DNA of 64,000 nucleotides from a bacterium (GTDB lineage: Bacteria > Eisenbacteria > RBG-16-71-46 > CAIMUX01), in contig JAUIHP010000020.1 of the NCBI GenBank assembly GCA_030431975.1, forward strand, positions 1 through 64,000, given 5' to 3'. Of this stretch, positions 1-7,653 are shown in pieces (position 1 is the first letter of the stretch; every line of letters starts with the position of its first letter). The notes under the pieces are model-generated. The model had not been told where the DNA came from. It saw only the letters and a program-made list of their open reading frames with translations, and did not search any database. The position numbers were made by a program, and so were the translations under genes.

Positions 1-2541
1 GTACTGGGCCTGGATCTCGACCGGTCCGGAAAGGTCACCGGAGCGGAAGATGGCCGTGGCCTGGCCTTCAGCATTGGTCAGCAGCGTGATCGGACCCCAC
101 CCGGCGGAGTTCAGACTCTCACCACCGGACGGTCCCTCGACGACGCTGAAATCGATGGCAAAGCCGCTACCGACGGCGCGACCCTGGCTGTCGAAAGCCT
201 GGACCGAAATCGCCGCTTCCTCGGTGCCGCCCGAGCCCTGGACCGAAACCTCGGTCCGACTGCTGAAGATCGAGAGCGACTGGATGACGACACTGGTCGG
301 AGCAATGAGGGGAACCTCGAAGCTCGTCTGGGCCGTCGTTCCCGGAACACTGACCGAGATAACTGCAACGTAGTCGGTCGATTCGGACGGGCCAAGGCTG
401 CGATAGGTCGCGGTGGCCATTCCGCCTTCGGTACGGGAGATGCCGGCCACTTCCGTGGTCACGACCGCACCCTCGTCGACGGAAAACTCGACCGCGGTGC
501 CGTCTGCAACCGGGTTTCCAAAGCTGTCCTGAACGAAGACCTCGAGTTCGGTCTCGGCCCAAAACTCGATCTCCTCATCCAATGACCGGCCGGAGAGCGT
601 GGCGGCCTGGCCGGCGCCGACGACGACGCTCAGCTGGCGGGCCGTCGTTCCCGAGGTGGCCTCGACATTGATGAGACCCGGAGCCGTACCGGAACCGAGA
701 ATGCACGTCGCCTGGCCGTTCATGTTCGTGCGCGTCGCATAAACGCCGCCGACTGCACCCTGAATCTCTTCACCGCCACCGGGGCCGCCCACGATCTCGA
801 ATGCGATCGGGACACCGGCCGGGACCGGACGATTCTGCGCGTCGAAGGCCGACGCCGTAATGATGGTGTTGTCGACACCGCCGGCGCCCTCGACGGAGAG
901 ACCCGACTCCGAGGAGCTGAGCTCGATCCGCCAGGCGGTCGGCAGGTTGGAAAGAACGACTTCGGAGTCGACGGAAACGCCGTCGGCCGAAGCGCGGATC
1001 CAGGTCGAACCGGAATCGAGACCGGCCGTGTACTGGAAGGTCGCGGTGCCGTCTACGTTCGTGACCACGGTGGCCGGGATCGAACCGATCGCGGACCAGT
1101 CGTTGTCATTGTCGGAATCGACCAGGTTGTCGATGCCCGGCGTGTAGACACCGTCCTTGTTGTTGTCTTCGAACTTCTCGCCGGCGACGAGTCGAATCTG
1201 CTTGCCGGAAACGAGAGCGCCGTTGACGTCGCGGACCATGATCGTACCGGTGGTCTGCGAAATGCCGTCGGCCGGAAGGGTCGTGGCGTCCGTCAGCAGG
1301 TTGATGGACCATGCCGGCGGAACCTCGACGAGATCGAGGGTCATTTCACTCGAGCCGCTGGAGGTCGAAACTCGAATGGAGATCGGTCCGGCTTCGGTGC
1401 CTGCAGTGTAGGTCGCGTTGGCGAAGCCGGAGGCGTCGGATGTGGCGACGGACTCGATCGAACCGATGGTGTCCCACTGGCCGTTGCTGTTGGCGTCAAC
1501 GTAGCTGTCGATGCCCGGCGTGAAGTAGCCGTCCTCGTTGACATCGGTGAAGGACTCACCGGCAACGAAGCGAACGATGACACCACCGATGCCACCACCA
1601 CCCCAGTCGCTGACCTGCGCTTCGATGCGCGTCTGGCTGACACCGTCGGCGAGAAGCTCGCGGGCGCCGGCCTGAGCGGTCACCTGGACCGAAGTCGGGT
1701 GCTGGAAGATGGCGTAGTCGAGCGTGGCCCCTTCCATCGTCACCTTGATGTAGACGTTGCCCTGGTTCTCACCAGCGCGATAGAGGAAGGTCGCCTTTCC
1801 GGAGAGGTCGGTCGTGACCTGCTCTGGAATCGAACCCTCGGCGTCCCACTCGCCGTCACCGTCCAGGTCGCCGCTCGGCGAAACCTGATCTCCGGCGGAG
1901 AAGACTCCGTTGCCGTCGACGTCGATGAACTTGTCACCGGCGACCAACGTCATGGCCGCGTTGGCGACCGGAGTCGCGGTCACACCCTGCGTCGCCGTGA
2001 TGGTCAGGGCGAGGCTGGAGTTGCCGTCGGCCGGAATCGACGTCGCGCCACCCTCTGCCTGAACGGAGAGGTTGACCGAGTTCGACGGCGTGCTGCTGAC
2101 ACGCAGCTCGGGATAGTCGATGTCGCTGCCGGCTTTGATCTTGAGATTGACGATGCCTTCGGCCACCGAAGGCGTATAGGTCACCGTGGCCCAGCCCGTC
2201 GCGTCCGAGAGTTCCTCCGTCTTGGAGAAGCTCGAGGCGGAGAGATTGCTCGGGAACTCGGAGAAGGCGACCGTTGCGCCTTCCACCGGCGTCCCGGGAT
2301 CTCCCTTGACGACCCAAACTTTCAGTTCGACGGACTCGCCCGACAAGACGTCGATGACGGTGTCCTGGATCTGCTCTTTGGAGAGCCGGTTCCCACCGAT
2401 CTCCATTTCTCCGATCCTGATGTCCGACTGGGTGTCGGGAGCGACGGGTGAGTCCTCATCGGAGCAGCCCGCAGGCAACCCCAGGACGACCATCGTCCAG
2501 AGCATGATCCAGTACCAGCGCAGATGGTTTCGAGACGACAC
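1..2541 (-). CDS. Large Ig-like-repeat surface lipoprotein, 3' end cut off by window edge
   Basis: An open frame of 847 codons runs from a GTG at 2541 to the window edge without a stop. GGAGG lies 7 nt before the GTG. The N-terminus has a short basic stretch, a hydrophobic core and a lipobox (LGLPAGC), so it is probably a lipoprotein anchored after Cys-26. The rest is a chain of roughly 125-residue beta-rich repeats like bacterial Ig-like (Big_1/invasin) domains, each with recurring PADG and ATYTA-type motifs. Three consecutive repeats carry Asp/Asn-rich inserts (DVDGNGVF, DVNEDGYF, DNNKDGVY, each followed by a second D-x-D/N-x-G-like loop) that resemble calcium-binding loops. Likely a cell-surface adhesin or stalk protein; the ligand cannot be inferred. 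Confidence 0.8.
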   Translation of the reverse strand, partial: MSSRNHLRWYWIMLWTMVVLGLPAGCSDEDSPVAPDTQSDIRIGEMEIGGNRLSKEQIQDTVIDVLSGESVELKVWVVKGDPGTPVEGATVAFSEFPSNLSASSFSKTEELSDATGWATVTYTPSVAEGIVNLKIKAGSDIDYPELRVSSTPSNSVNLSVQAEGGATSIPADGNSSLALTITATQGVTATPVANAAMTLVAGDKFIDVDGNGVFSAGDQVSPSGDLDGDGEWDAEGSIPEQVTTDLSGKATFLYRAGENQGNVYIKVTMEGATLDYAIFQHPTSVQVTAQAGARELLADGVSQTRIEAQVSDWGGGGIGGVIVRFVAGESFTDVNEDGYFTPGIDSYVDANSNGQWDTIGSIESVATSDASGFANATYTAGTEAGPISIRVSTSSGSSEMTLDLVEVPPAWSINLLTDATTLPADGISQTTGTIMVRDVNGALVSGKQIRLVAGEKFEDNNKDGVYTPGIDNLVDSDNDNDWSAIGSIPATVVTNVDGTATFQYTAGLDSGSTWIRASADGVSVDSEVVLSNLPTAWRIELSSSESGLSVEGAGGVDNTIITASAFDAQNRPVPAGVPIAFEIVGGPGGGEEIQGAVGGVYATRTNMNGQATCILGSGTAPGLINVEATSGTTARQLSVVVGAGQAATLSGRSLDEEIEFWAETELEVFVQDSFGNPVADGTAVEFSVDEGAVVTTEVAGISRTEGGMATATYRSLGPSESTDYVAVISVSVPGTTAQTSFEVPLIAPTSVVIQSLSIFSSRTEVSVQGSGGTEEAAISVQAFDSQGRAVGSGFAIDFSVVEGPSGGESLNSAGWGPITLLTNAEGQATAIFRSGDLSGPVEIQAQY

Positions 2542-2830
2542 GGCAGACCCTCCAGGTGCCTCTTCCTCGCAGGAGAAACTGCTTTAAGAAGCCGTGTAAA
2601 TTCGTTCGCTTACTTGAACTTAAACGGTGACATAGCACCATTTAGGGACATCCCACTCATTGTTCGTCCCCAAGGAGGCATCGACAGGTCCGGAGGGACT
2701 CTGCAGGGAATTCCACGTAGTTGAGGATTGGAGGGGAGATTCTTCCCGATTCCGGAGGCGGATCGGGGCGGAAACCAGCCCCGGGTTGGAGGATCCGGGG
2801 CTTAGGTCAGCGGTGGGTGGTTTGCCGGTC
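2542..2830. other. Intergenic region with hairpin and AT-rich promoter zone
   Basis: There is no credible gene here. Read on the minus strand, positions 2802-2777 form an 8-bp G+C hairpin (AGCCCCGG / CCGGGGCT) just after the DinB remnant; it lacks a clean T-run, so it is at best a weak terminator. The segment 2575-2650 is clearly richer in A+T than its surroundings and sits where the promoter of the lipoprotein gene should be, but I cannot assign -35/-10 boxes with confidence. Confidence 0.4.
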
Positions 2831-3231
2831 TCAGGCGTCCCCGAACGCTCGACGGCCCCTTTGGATGAGAGATGAGATCTGCCCGGCATGGGCCGCCTCG
2901 TGCTCGACGAGGTGGAAAACGACCCACTCCGGAGTGCACTCGTACTCCTGATCCTGCGGATCGGGACGCAGTCGTCGCCACTCTTCCAGGCTCATTTCCT
3001 TCATCTCGCGTAGGAAGATGGACCGGCTCTTTTCGAGGCGGGCAAGATGTTCCGACAGAGGAATGTTCGGGACGCGCTTGAGACGACGCGAGCCGTCCTC
3101 GTAGGAAGAGCCGGATCGAGATCCCGGACCAAACGCTCGGTCCGTTCCCGTACTTCGACGAGGGCGTCGAGCCAACGCCCGATCGTGGGCTCGGCCCCGG
3201 ATGGCGTAACCGCCAATTCGAATTTGTCCAA
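2831..3231 (-). pseudogene. DinB-superfamily protein, broken by internal deletion and frameshift
   Basis: The gene opens at a TTG at 3231 with a good ribosome site (AAGGA, 7 nt away) and encodes a normal DinB-like N-terminus (PTIGRWLDALVEVRERTERL). After about 40 residues this frame drifts into nonsense and stops at 3001. A second frame, continuous to 2831, encodes a typical DinB C-terminus: EHLARLEKSR, then TPEWVVFHLVEHEAAHAGQI with the two C-terminal histidines. The two parts join near 3100-3125. From memory of the family, the block of about 45 residues holding the first metal-ligand His (LLYHIA-type helix) is absent, so this is a deletion plus frame change rather than a single-base slip. 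Probably non-functional. Confidence 0.7.
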
Positions 3232-3271
3232 TGATTCGTCCTTTGGTCGGACGGGCGTCAGTGGGCGGGCG

Positions 3272-3904
3272 TCAGGCCCCGAACCGCAGCCATTCCCTCA
3301 GCAGGAAGTCGATACGCCCCAGGAGCAGCGAGATACGCGCCATGACCGTGAACCCGTAGGACGCTCCGAAGGAGATCATGAGGAAGTAGATCCCGACCTT
3401 CGAAACGACCCCGACCGCTCCCTTGTGCTCCGTCGAGAAGAAGAAGTACACGAGCGTCGTGAGCACACCAATGATGAGCAGGAAGTTGTTGGTGTTGGTC
3501 GCCGCCGACCCGGTGTTGACCGAAAGCACGTTGGCCTGGATCTGCGCGACCAGGTCTCCCTGCAGAAACCCGACGAGCTGGAGCCCGGCGTAGGTCCCGA
3601 TGAGCGCACCCATGGGCCAACGACTGAGCCAGCCCACGTTGGGAACGAGCCGCGCGAACAACAGGATGACGAGGATGAGCGGGAAGATCGACATCAGGTG
3701 GCCTGCGGCCAGGTTGTCGATCAGATTCGGCTTGAAGACCGTGTGGTACTGAAGCGCAGCGTAGTACCCGGCGGCAATACCGACGAAGAGATGCTCCGCA
3801 AACTTGTAGATCGGATTGTCTTTGTAGAGAAAGCTGAAGATGGCCAGCGTCAGCATCGCGGCCAGCGTGTTCCCCAGAAATTCGGCGCTCGTCAGGTATT
3901 CCAT
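3272..3904 (-). CDS. Six-helix integral membrane protein, last gene of MutL-like cluster
   Basis: A 210-residue protein with about six hydrophobic helices (roughly residues 10-27, 37-54, 68-92, 96-114, 142-160, 167-200) and no recognised catalytic motif. The ATG at 3904 overlaps the TGA of the upstream gene (TGATG), indicating translational coupling. It ends a run of six same-strand genes whose other members are membrane proteins and a MutL-like ATPase. No function is known to me; the conserved-looking short loops (YKDNPIYKFAEH, PNLIDNLAAGH) suggest a specific role in a membrane complex rather than generic transport. Confidence 0.85.
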   Translation of the reverse strand: MEYLTSAEFLGNTLAAMLTLAIFSFLYKDNPIYKFAEHLFVGIAAGYYAALQYHTVFKPNLIDNLAAGHLMSIFPLILVILLFARLVPNVGWLSRWPMGALIGTYAGLQLVGFLQGDLVAQIQANVLSVNTGSAATNTNNFLLIIGVLTTLVYFFFSTEHKGAVGVVSKVGIYFLMISFGASYGFTVMARISLLLGRIDFLLREWLRFGA

Positions 3905-4737
3905 CAGGCGGTCGCCCCTTCATTCCGGCGCACAAAGTAGACGATGTTTCCGAGGACGATGAAGATGATCATGACGACGTGCCCGAGTGACTGGGCGTCC
4001 ATCTTCTTGGCAGCGCCACCCGGGCCGCCGACCAACTTTTCGTACTCGGCCGCGCCGGCCAACCCACCCAACAGTCCGCTCAGCTGCCCACTTTGGAAGT
4101 ACGGGTAGTACTCGGGAGCGGAAACGGCGGTGCAACCGGCGACGATCGGAATGTTGTAGCGGCTGCGAACCTGTTGGACCCACTCCTTGGTTCCCGGATA
4201 ACCGGCCGAAACGTTGACCAGGAGCTTCATGTCCTCGTAGTTGTGGACGTTCCTCATGATCGGCATCGACGAGACGTCGTTGCCGGCGTTGTCGACCGGA
4301 TAGACGTCGTGGATGTTCTGACCCAGTTGGTTCATCACGACTTCGCGGCCTTCCTTGAAGCCCAGATTGACGAAGTCGACGCCGGGTTCCTTCTTGAACT
4401 CGTCGACGGCGATCGCAGACAAAGCACGATTGACCAGTGGCGGCGCCGCAGGCCAGAGAGAACCGACGACGATCTTGACGTCCTTCTCGCAGAGCTGCCG
4501 AATGGCTGCCTCCAACATGGGTTGGAGCTCGGGCAGACTACCCGGGTCGTAGTCGGCCGCCAGGTAGACGGTGTCCCCGGCTTTCAACTCAGCGATCGTG
4601 TCGTAGAAGGCCTGGCTCTCGTTGCCCGGAACGATCGGAAGTCCGATCGGGAAGAGCATCGGGATGAGCACGGCCAGAAAGATGAAGATGAAGATAATTC
4701 GGCGATCGAGGGTCTCGAGTTTCTGTGCCCAACTCAT
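3904..4737 (-). CDS. Membrane-anchored extracytoplasmic protein of MutL-like cluster
   Basis: 277 residues: a hydrophobic anchor at about 13-34, a soluble domain of about 215 residues, and a second membrane helix near 250-270, so both ends are probably in the cytoplasm and the middle is extracytoplasmic. The soluble domain has alpha/beta character (VYLAADYDPGSLPELQPML, VDFVNLGFKEGREVVMNQLG). I recall similar proteins annotated as poly-gamma-glutamate system or hypothetical next to DUF6754 genes, but this name rests on memory only. ATG overlaps the preceding stop as TGATG. Confidence 0.85.
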   Translation of the reverse strand: MSWAQKLETLDRRIIFIFIFLAVLIPMLFPIGLPIVPGNESQAFYDTIAELKAGDTVYLAADYDPGSLPELQPMLEAAIRQLCEKDVKIVVGSLWPAAPPLVNRALSAIAVDEFKKEPGVDFVNLGFKEGREVVMNQLGQNIHDVYPVDNAGNDVSSMPIMRNVHNYEDMKLLVNVSAGYPGTKEWVQQVRSRYNIPIVAGCTAVSAPEYYPYFQSGQLSGLLGGLAGAAEYEKLVGGPGGAAKKMDAQSLGHVVMIIFIVLGNIVYFVRRNEGATA

Positions 4738-5393
4738 CAGTCACCCCCCAGAGTGTTGCGCTCGATACCGAGGATGATCTTGAGACTGGTGGCGATCGCG
4801 CCCAGGGCCGCGCCGATGAGGATGGCGCGTTTGGCCGCGAGGTTCGGGACGTCCATGATCCACTGCTGGATCTCGGGCAGACCGCTCCAGATGGCGTTGC
4901 CGATCGGGACCCGCCCGATCATGACGAGCAATGCGGTGATGGCCAGAAGCGCTGCTTCCAGCGTCCGAATACGGAAGGCACGAAACGCCGCGGAGGCGAT
5001 GTAGAACGCGAGAAGCGCAAACATCGTTCCCTGCATCGGAACGTAGACGTTGTTGTAGAGCCAATCGAAGGGGCTGCCTTCCGCAACTCCGGCGGCCGGG
5101 AATCCCATCGCCGTCATCATTCCCTCGGGAAGGAGTCCGACGATGACCATAAGCCCCACACCGAAAAGCAGAGGAAAACTGTAGAAGTGGTCCGGCTCGC
5201 GTCGGCTGATCTTATGCATGTGGATGCGGGCTACGTTGACGACACCCAGCACGACCGCGCCGGCCGTGACGATGATCATCCACTCCTCGAAGTCCGCGCG
5301 AAGGCTCGAAACGGCCGGATGGGGCACGAAGTACCCGAGCACCATGAAGCAACCGAAGAGGATGGTCAGAAACAGAGGAATTTCTCGACGCAC
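4737..5393 (-). CDS. Polytopic membrane protein of MutL-like cluster
   Basis: 218 residues with about five or six hydrophobic segments: 8-24, 38-55, 75-97, 118-140, 143-162 and a C-terminal one near 188-208. A basic cytoplasmic loop (RIHMHKISRREPDHF) precedes the third helix. The start is a GTG at 5393 with AGGAG 6 nt upstream, lying directly after the stop of the upstream gene. No enzyme motif is visible. Its place between two other membrane proteins of the same operon makes it a likely subunit of the same complex. Confidence 0.85.
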   Translation of the reverse strand: MRREIPLFLTILFGCFMVLGYFVPHPAVSSLRADFEEWMIIVTAGAVVLGVVNVARIHMHKISRREPDHFYSFPLLFGVGLMVIVGLLPEGMMTAMGFPAAGVAEGSPFDWLYNNVYVPMQGTMFALLAFYIASAAFRAFRIRTLEAALLAITALLVMIGRVPIGNAIWSGLPEIQQWIMDVPNLAAKRAILIGAALGAIATSLKIILGIERNTLGGD

Positions 5394-5402
5394 CGCAGAC
5401 TC

Positions 5403-6518
5403 CTAGCGTACGGCCATGACGTCGAAGAACCACGTCGAGCCGAGGGTTTGGGCGATGGCGCCGACGATGAGGAAGATCATGATGACGAGCTTCATCACGT
5501 CCGTCCCCTTCAAGGTTCCCACGAGCATGGGTTCCCGCGACATGTAGGCCGAGGTGGCGAAGAACTCCTCGCCGATCATGGTGTAGTCGCAGGCGACGAC
5601 GAAGAACGGCAGCTGATGGATGTTGGCCGTACCGGCGATCTGAATGGCTCCGGTGGTGAAACCGGTTTCGGCAAGGACGAGACTTTCGGCAAAGAAGGAG
5701 CCGAGGTAGATATTCGCGGCAGGCTTCTCGCGAAGCATGATCCCGTTGACGGCTGCCGTGAACGCGAACTGCTCGTCGGACAGGTAGCGGATGTTGTCCG
5801 CCTTGAAGCTGTCGGGACGTCCGACGTCCATGTATCCGGAGCGAACCGTCTCTTCGGCCAGCGGAACGACGAAGGCCTTGGCCACCGGCACGATGAGCTC
5901 GGTGTCGTACTGCGCGACCATCTTGGACACGCTGTTGAGGATGGCCATCGAGTAGATGGTTTGGATGTTCGTCGCTTCGTCGATTCCCGGTACGTAAAGG
6001 ACCGGCTTTCCCATCTCGGTGGCGCGGCCGATCGCTTCTTCCAAAGCATCGAGACCGGCGATCTTGCGGATGAAGAGATTGCCGCCCGCTTTGGCCCTCT
6101 GCAGGAAGTAGAGGATCAGGCCGAGGAAGATGAGGAGGATGATGAGAAGGTTGAATCGCGCCGCGTTGAAGAAGGACGCGGCGGCCTGGGCAGAAACGGT
6201 GTTGGCCGTGCCGGCCACCCGGTAGTAGTAGGTCTGACCGTTCTCGATCCCGTTGTTGTCGACGTAACGGCCTTCGGCGCCTTCGATCCGCGCCACCTCT
6301 TCCCACGGGCCGGAGGCCGCTGCCGCCCGCTCGAGGACGACCTCGCCTGGAGCCCCGGTCGCGTTCCACGAAACGATGAGTGCGTCTCCCCCGTCCGAAG
6401 CGCGATCTTCGACAGCCAGTCCCTGTACGGCCTGCGCCGAGACTGGTCCGGCGGAGACAAGGAAGAGTCCTGTCAGGAGAAGAATAAGGCCCGTGAAGAA
6501 GACGGAGGGTTGTCTCAC
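5403..6518 (-). CDS. FN3-containing membrane protein, DUF6754-like
   Basis: 371 residues. Signal/anchor helix at 8-28, then a fibronectin type III-like domain outside the membrane (about 30-120, ending in GQTYYYRVAG), a membrane helix at about 125-143, a cytoplasmic domain of about 200 residues (ALEEAIGRATEMGKPVLYVPG and later NIYLGSFFAESLVLAETG), and a C-terminal helix (about 338-360). The long domain fits my recollection of DUF6754, whose function is unknown. The GTG start at 6518 overlaps the upstream stop as GTGA. It appears to be the central scaffold of the cluster. Confidence 0.85.
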   Translation of the reverse strand: MRQPSVFFTGLILLLTGLFLVSAGPVSAQAVQGLAVEDRASDGGDALIVSWNATGAPGEVVLERAAAASGPWEEVARIEGAEGRYVDNNGIENGQTYYYRVAGTANTVSAQAAASFFNAARFNLLIILLIFLGLILYFLQRAKAGGNLFIRKIAGLDALEEAIGRATEMGKPVLYVPGIDEATNIQTIYSMAILNSVSKMVAQYDTELIVPVAKAFVVPLAEETVRSGYMDVGRPDSFKADNIRYLSDEQFAFTAAVNGIMLREKPAANIYLGSFFAESLVLAETGFTTGAIQIAGTANIHQLPFFVVACDYTMIGEEFFATSAYMSREPMLVGTLKGTDVMKLVIMIFLIVGAIAQTLGSTWFFDVMAVR

Positions 6519-7639
6519 GATTCGATCATCTCCACATTGGCTCGGGGCAGGGTCGCTTCCGAACCATCCTGGAAGCGGACCTTCAGTACTCGGACCGTAG
6601 CCTCCGACTCGAGCTTTTGCAATTCCGGAGGCAGAGAAACCACTTCTCCGAGAAGGCCGAAGTAGGGCGTCCGAATGGCGCGAATCGGGGTCCCGACGGA
6701 GAGCCCTTCGACCTCTCCAGCTTCCTCTCGTACGTCGGAAAGCTGGGTTTCGGTCGGAATGATGACCTCGGGGCGCATGACCCCGGCCCGAATCTGGGTG
6801 GCCCCGTTGACGGATGCACGCTTCCCTTCGAAAGAACCGAAGAGATCGAAGGTCCGCTGCGCCATGTTCATGCGGCCGAATCCCTCGGTTACGACCACCG
6901 TGACGCCGAGTTGCTCGTGCCCGGTAATGGCAACACCAAGGTCGTATCCGAGGATCTCTTTTAGATCCGAGTCGTCGATGCCGCCCACGACGATGGCCTT
7001 GGCTCCGACCTTGCGCGCCGCTTCGATGGCGTCGAGGTGAACACGGGAGCCACCGACCACGACCTTGCCCTTGTGTTCCGGACGCAACGTCGCCGCCGTC
7101 ACTTCGTCCTCGGGTGACGACGCGGCCATGATGATCTCGCCGTTGGTTTCACCGCCAACGCCGAAGATGCCCTGAATGAAAGCGCCCACCGCCTCCATGA
7201 CGACGCCTTCCTCGGGAAGGATCTCCGTGACCGTACCGTCGAAGTAGGCATGGACCTCGACCGGAATGGGCGGTTCACGAAGGATGAGCTGCCCCGTGAC
7301 CGTGGAAAGAGACTCCAGGCTGCCGTCGACGGGCGATTTGACGTGGGACTTGAAGAGACCAAAGAAGCTCTTGGCCGTGGCGATGATCTCGTCCTTGGCC
7401 ACCGCGTCGCCGGGCTTCTTCAGCATGTACTCTTCGAGGTCCTCCTGATGGATTCCCAGGATGCTGGCCGCTTTGACCGGCTGCACGTTGCCGGGAAGCT
7501 CCGTCCGCGCGACGACGGCTTCACCCTCGACGACGTCGCCCTTCTTCACGACGACATCCCCTTTCAGGGGAAGCCGGCGCTCTTTGACGATGCGCGTCCG
7601 CGGTGTGACTTTGAGTCCGGGGGTATAGGCGTGGGCCAC
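6515..7639 (-). CDS. Barrel-sandwich (RnfC/biotinyl-like) protein of MutL-like cluster
   Basis: 374 residues, soluble. The N-terminus reads like a barrel-sandwich hybrid domain (LPLKGDVVVKKGDVVEGEAVVARTELPG), similar to the N-terminus of RnfC or lipoyl/biotinyl folds, but with no lipoylated or biotinylated Lys motif. A second sandwich-like part follows (VKSPVDGSLESLS). The middle is alpha/beta (KVVVGGSRVHLDAIEAARKVGAKAIVVGG), and the C-terminus looks like a KOW/SH3-type barrel. The start is GTG with AAGGAG upstream. Probably the cytoplasmic link between the ATPase and the membrane proteins; this role is inference. Confidence 0.8.
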   Translation of the reverse strand: MAHAYTPGLKVTPRTRIVKERRLPLKGDVVVKKGDVVEGEAVVARTELPGNVQPVKAASILGIHQEDLEEYMLKKPGDAVAKDEIIATAKSFFGLFKSHVKSPVDGSLESLSTVTGQLILREPPIPVEVHAYFDGTVTEILPEEGVVMEAVGAFIQGIFGVGGETNGEIIMAASSPEDEVTAATLRPEHKGKVVVGGSRVHLDAIEAARKVGAKAIVVGGIDDSDLKEILGYDLGVAITGHEQLGVTVVVTEGFGRMNMAQRTFDLFGSFEGKRASVNGATQIRAGVMRPEVIIPTETQLSDVREEAGEVEGLSVGTPIRAIRTPYFGLLGEVVSLPPELQKLESEATVRVLKVRFQDGSEATLPRANVEMIES

Positions 7640-7653
7640 AGCTTAGCTCCTTT

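Noticed and set aside
4725-6665. Long plus-strand open frame (646 codons)
   Set aside because: It lies antisense to three membrane-protein genes with clear helices and ribosome sites; its Asp/Arg/His-rich composition is typical of a GC-rich shadow frame.
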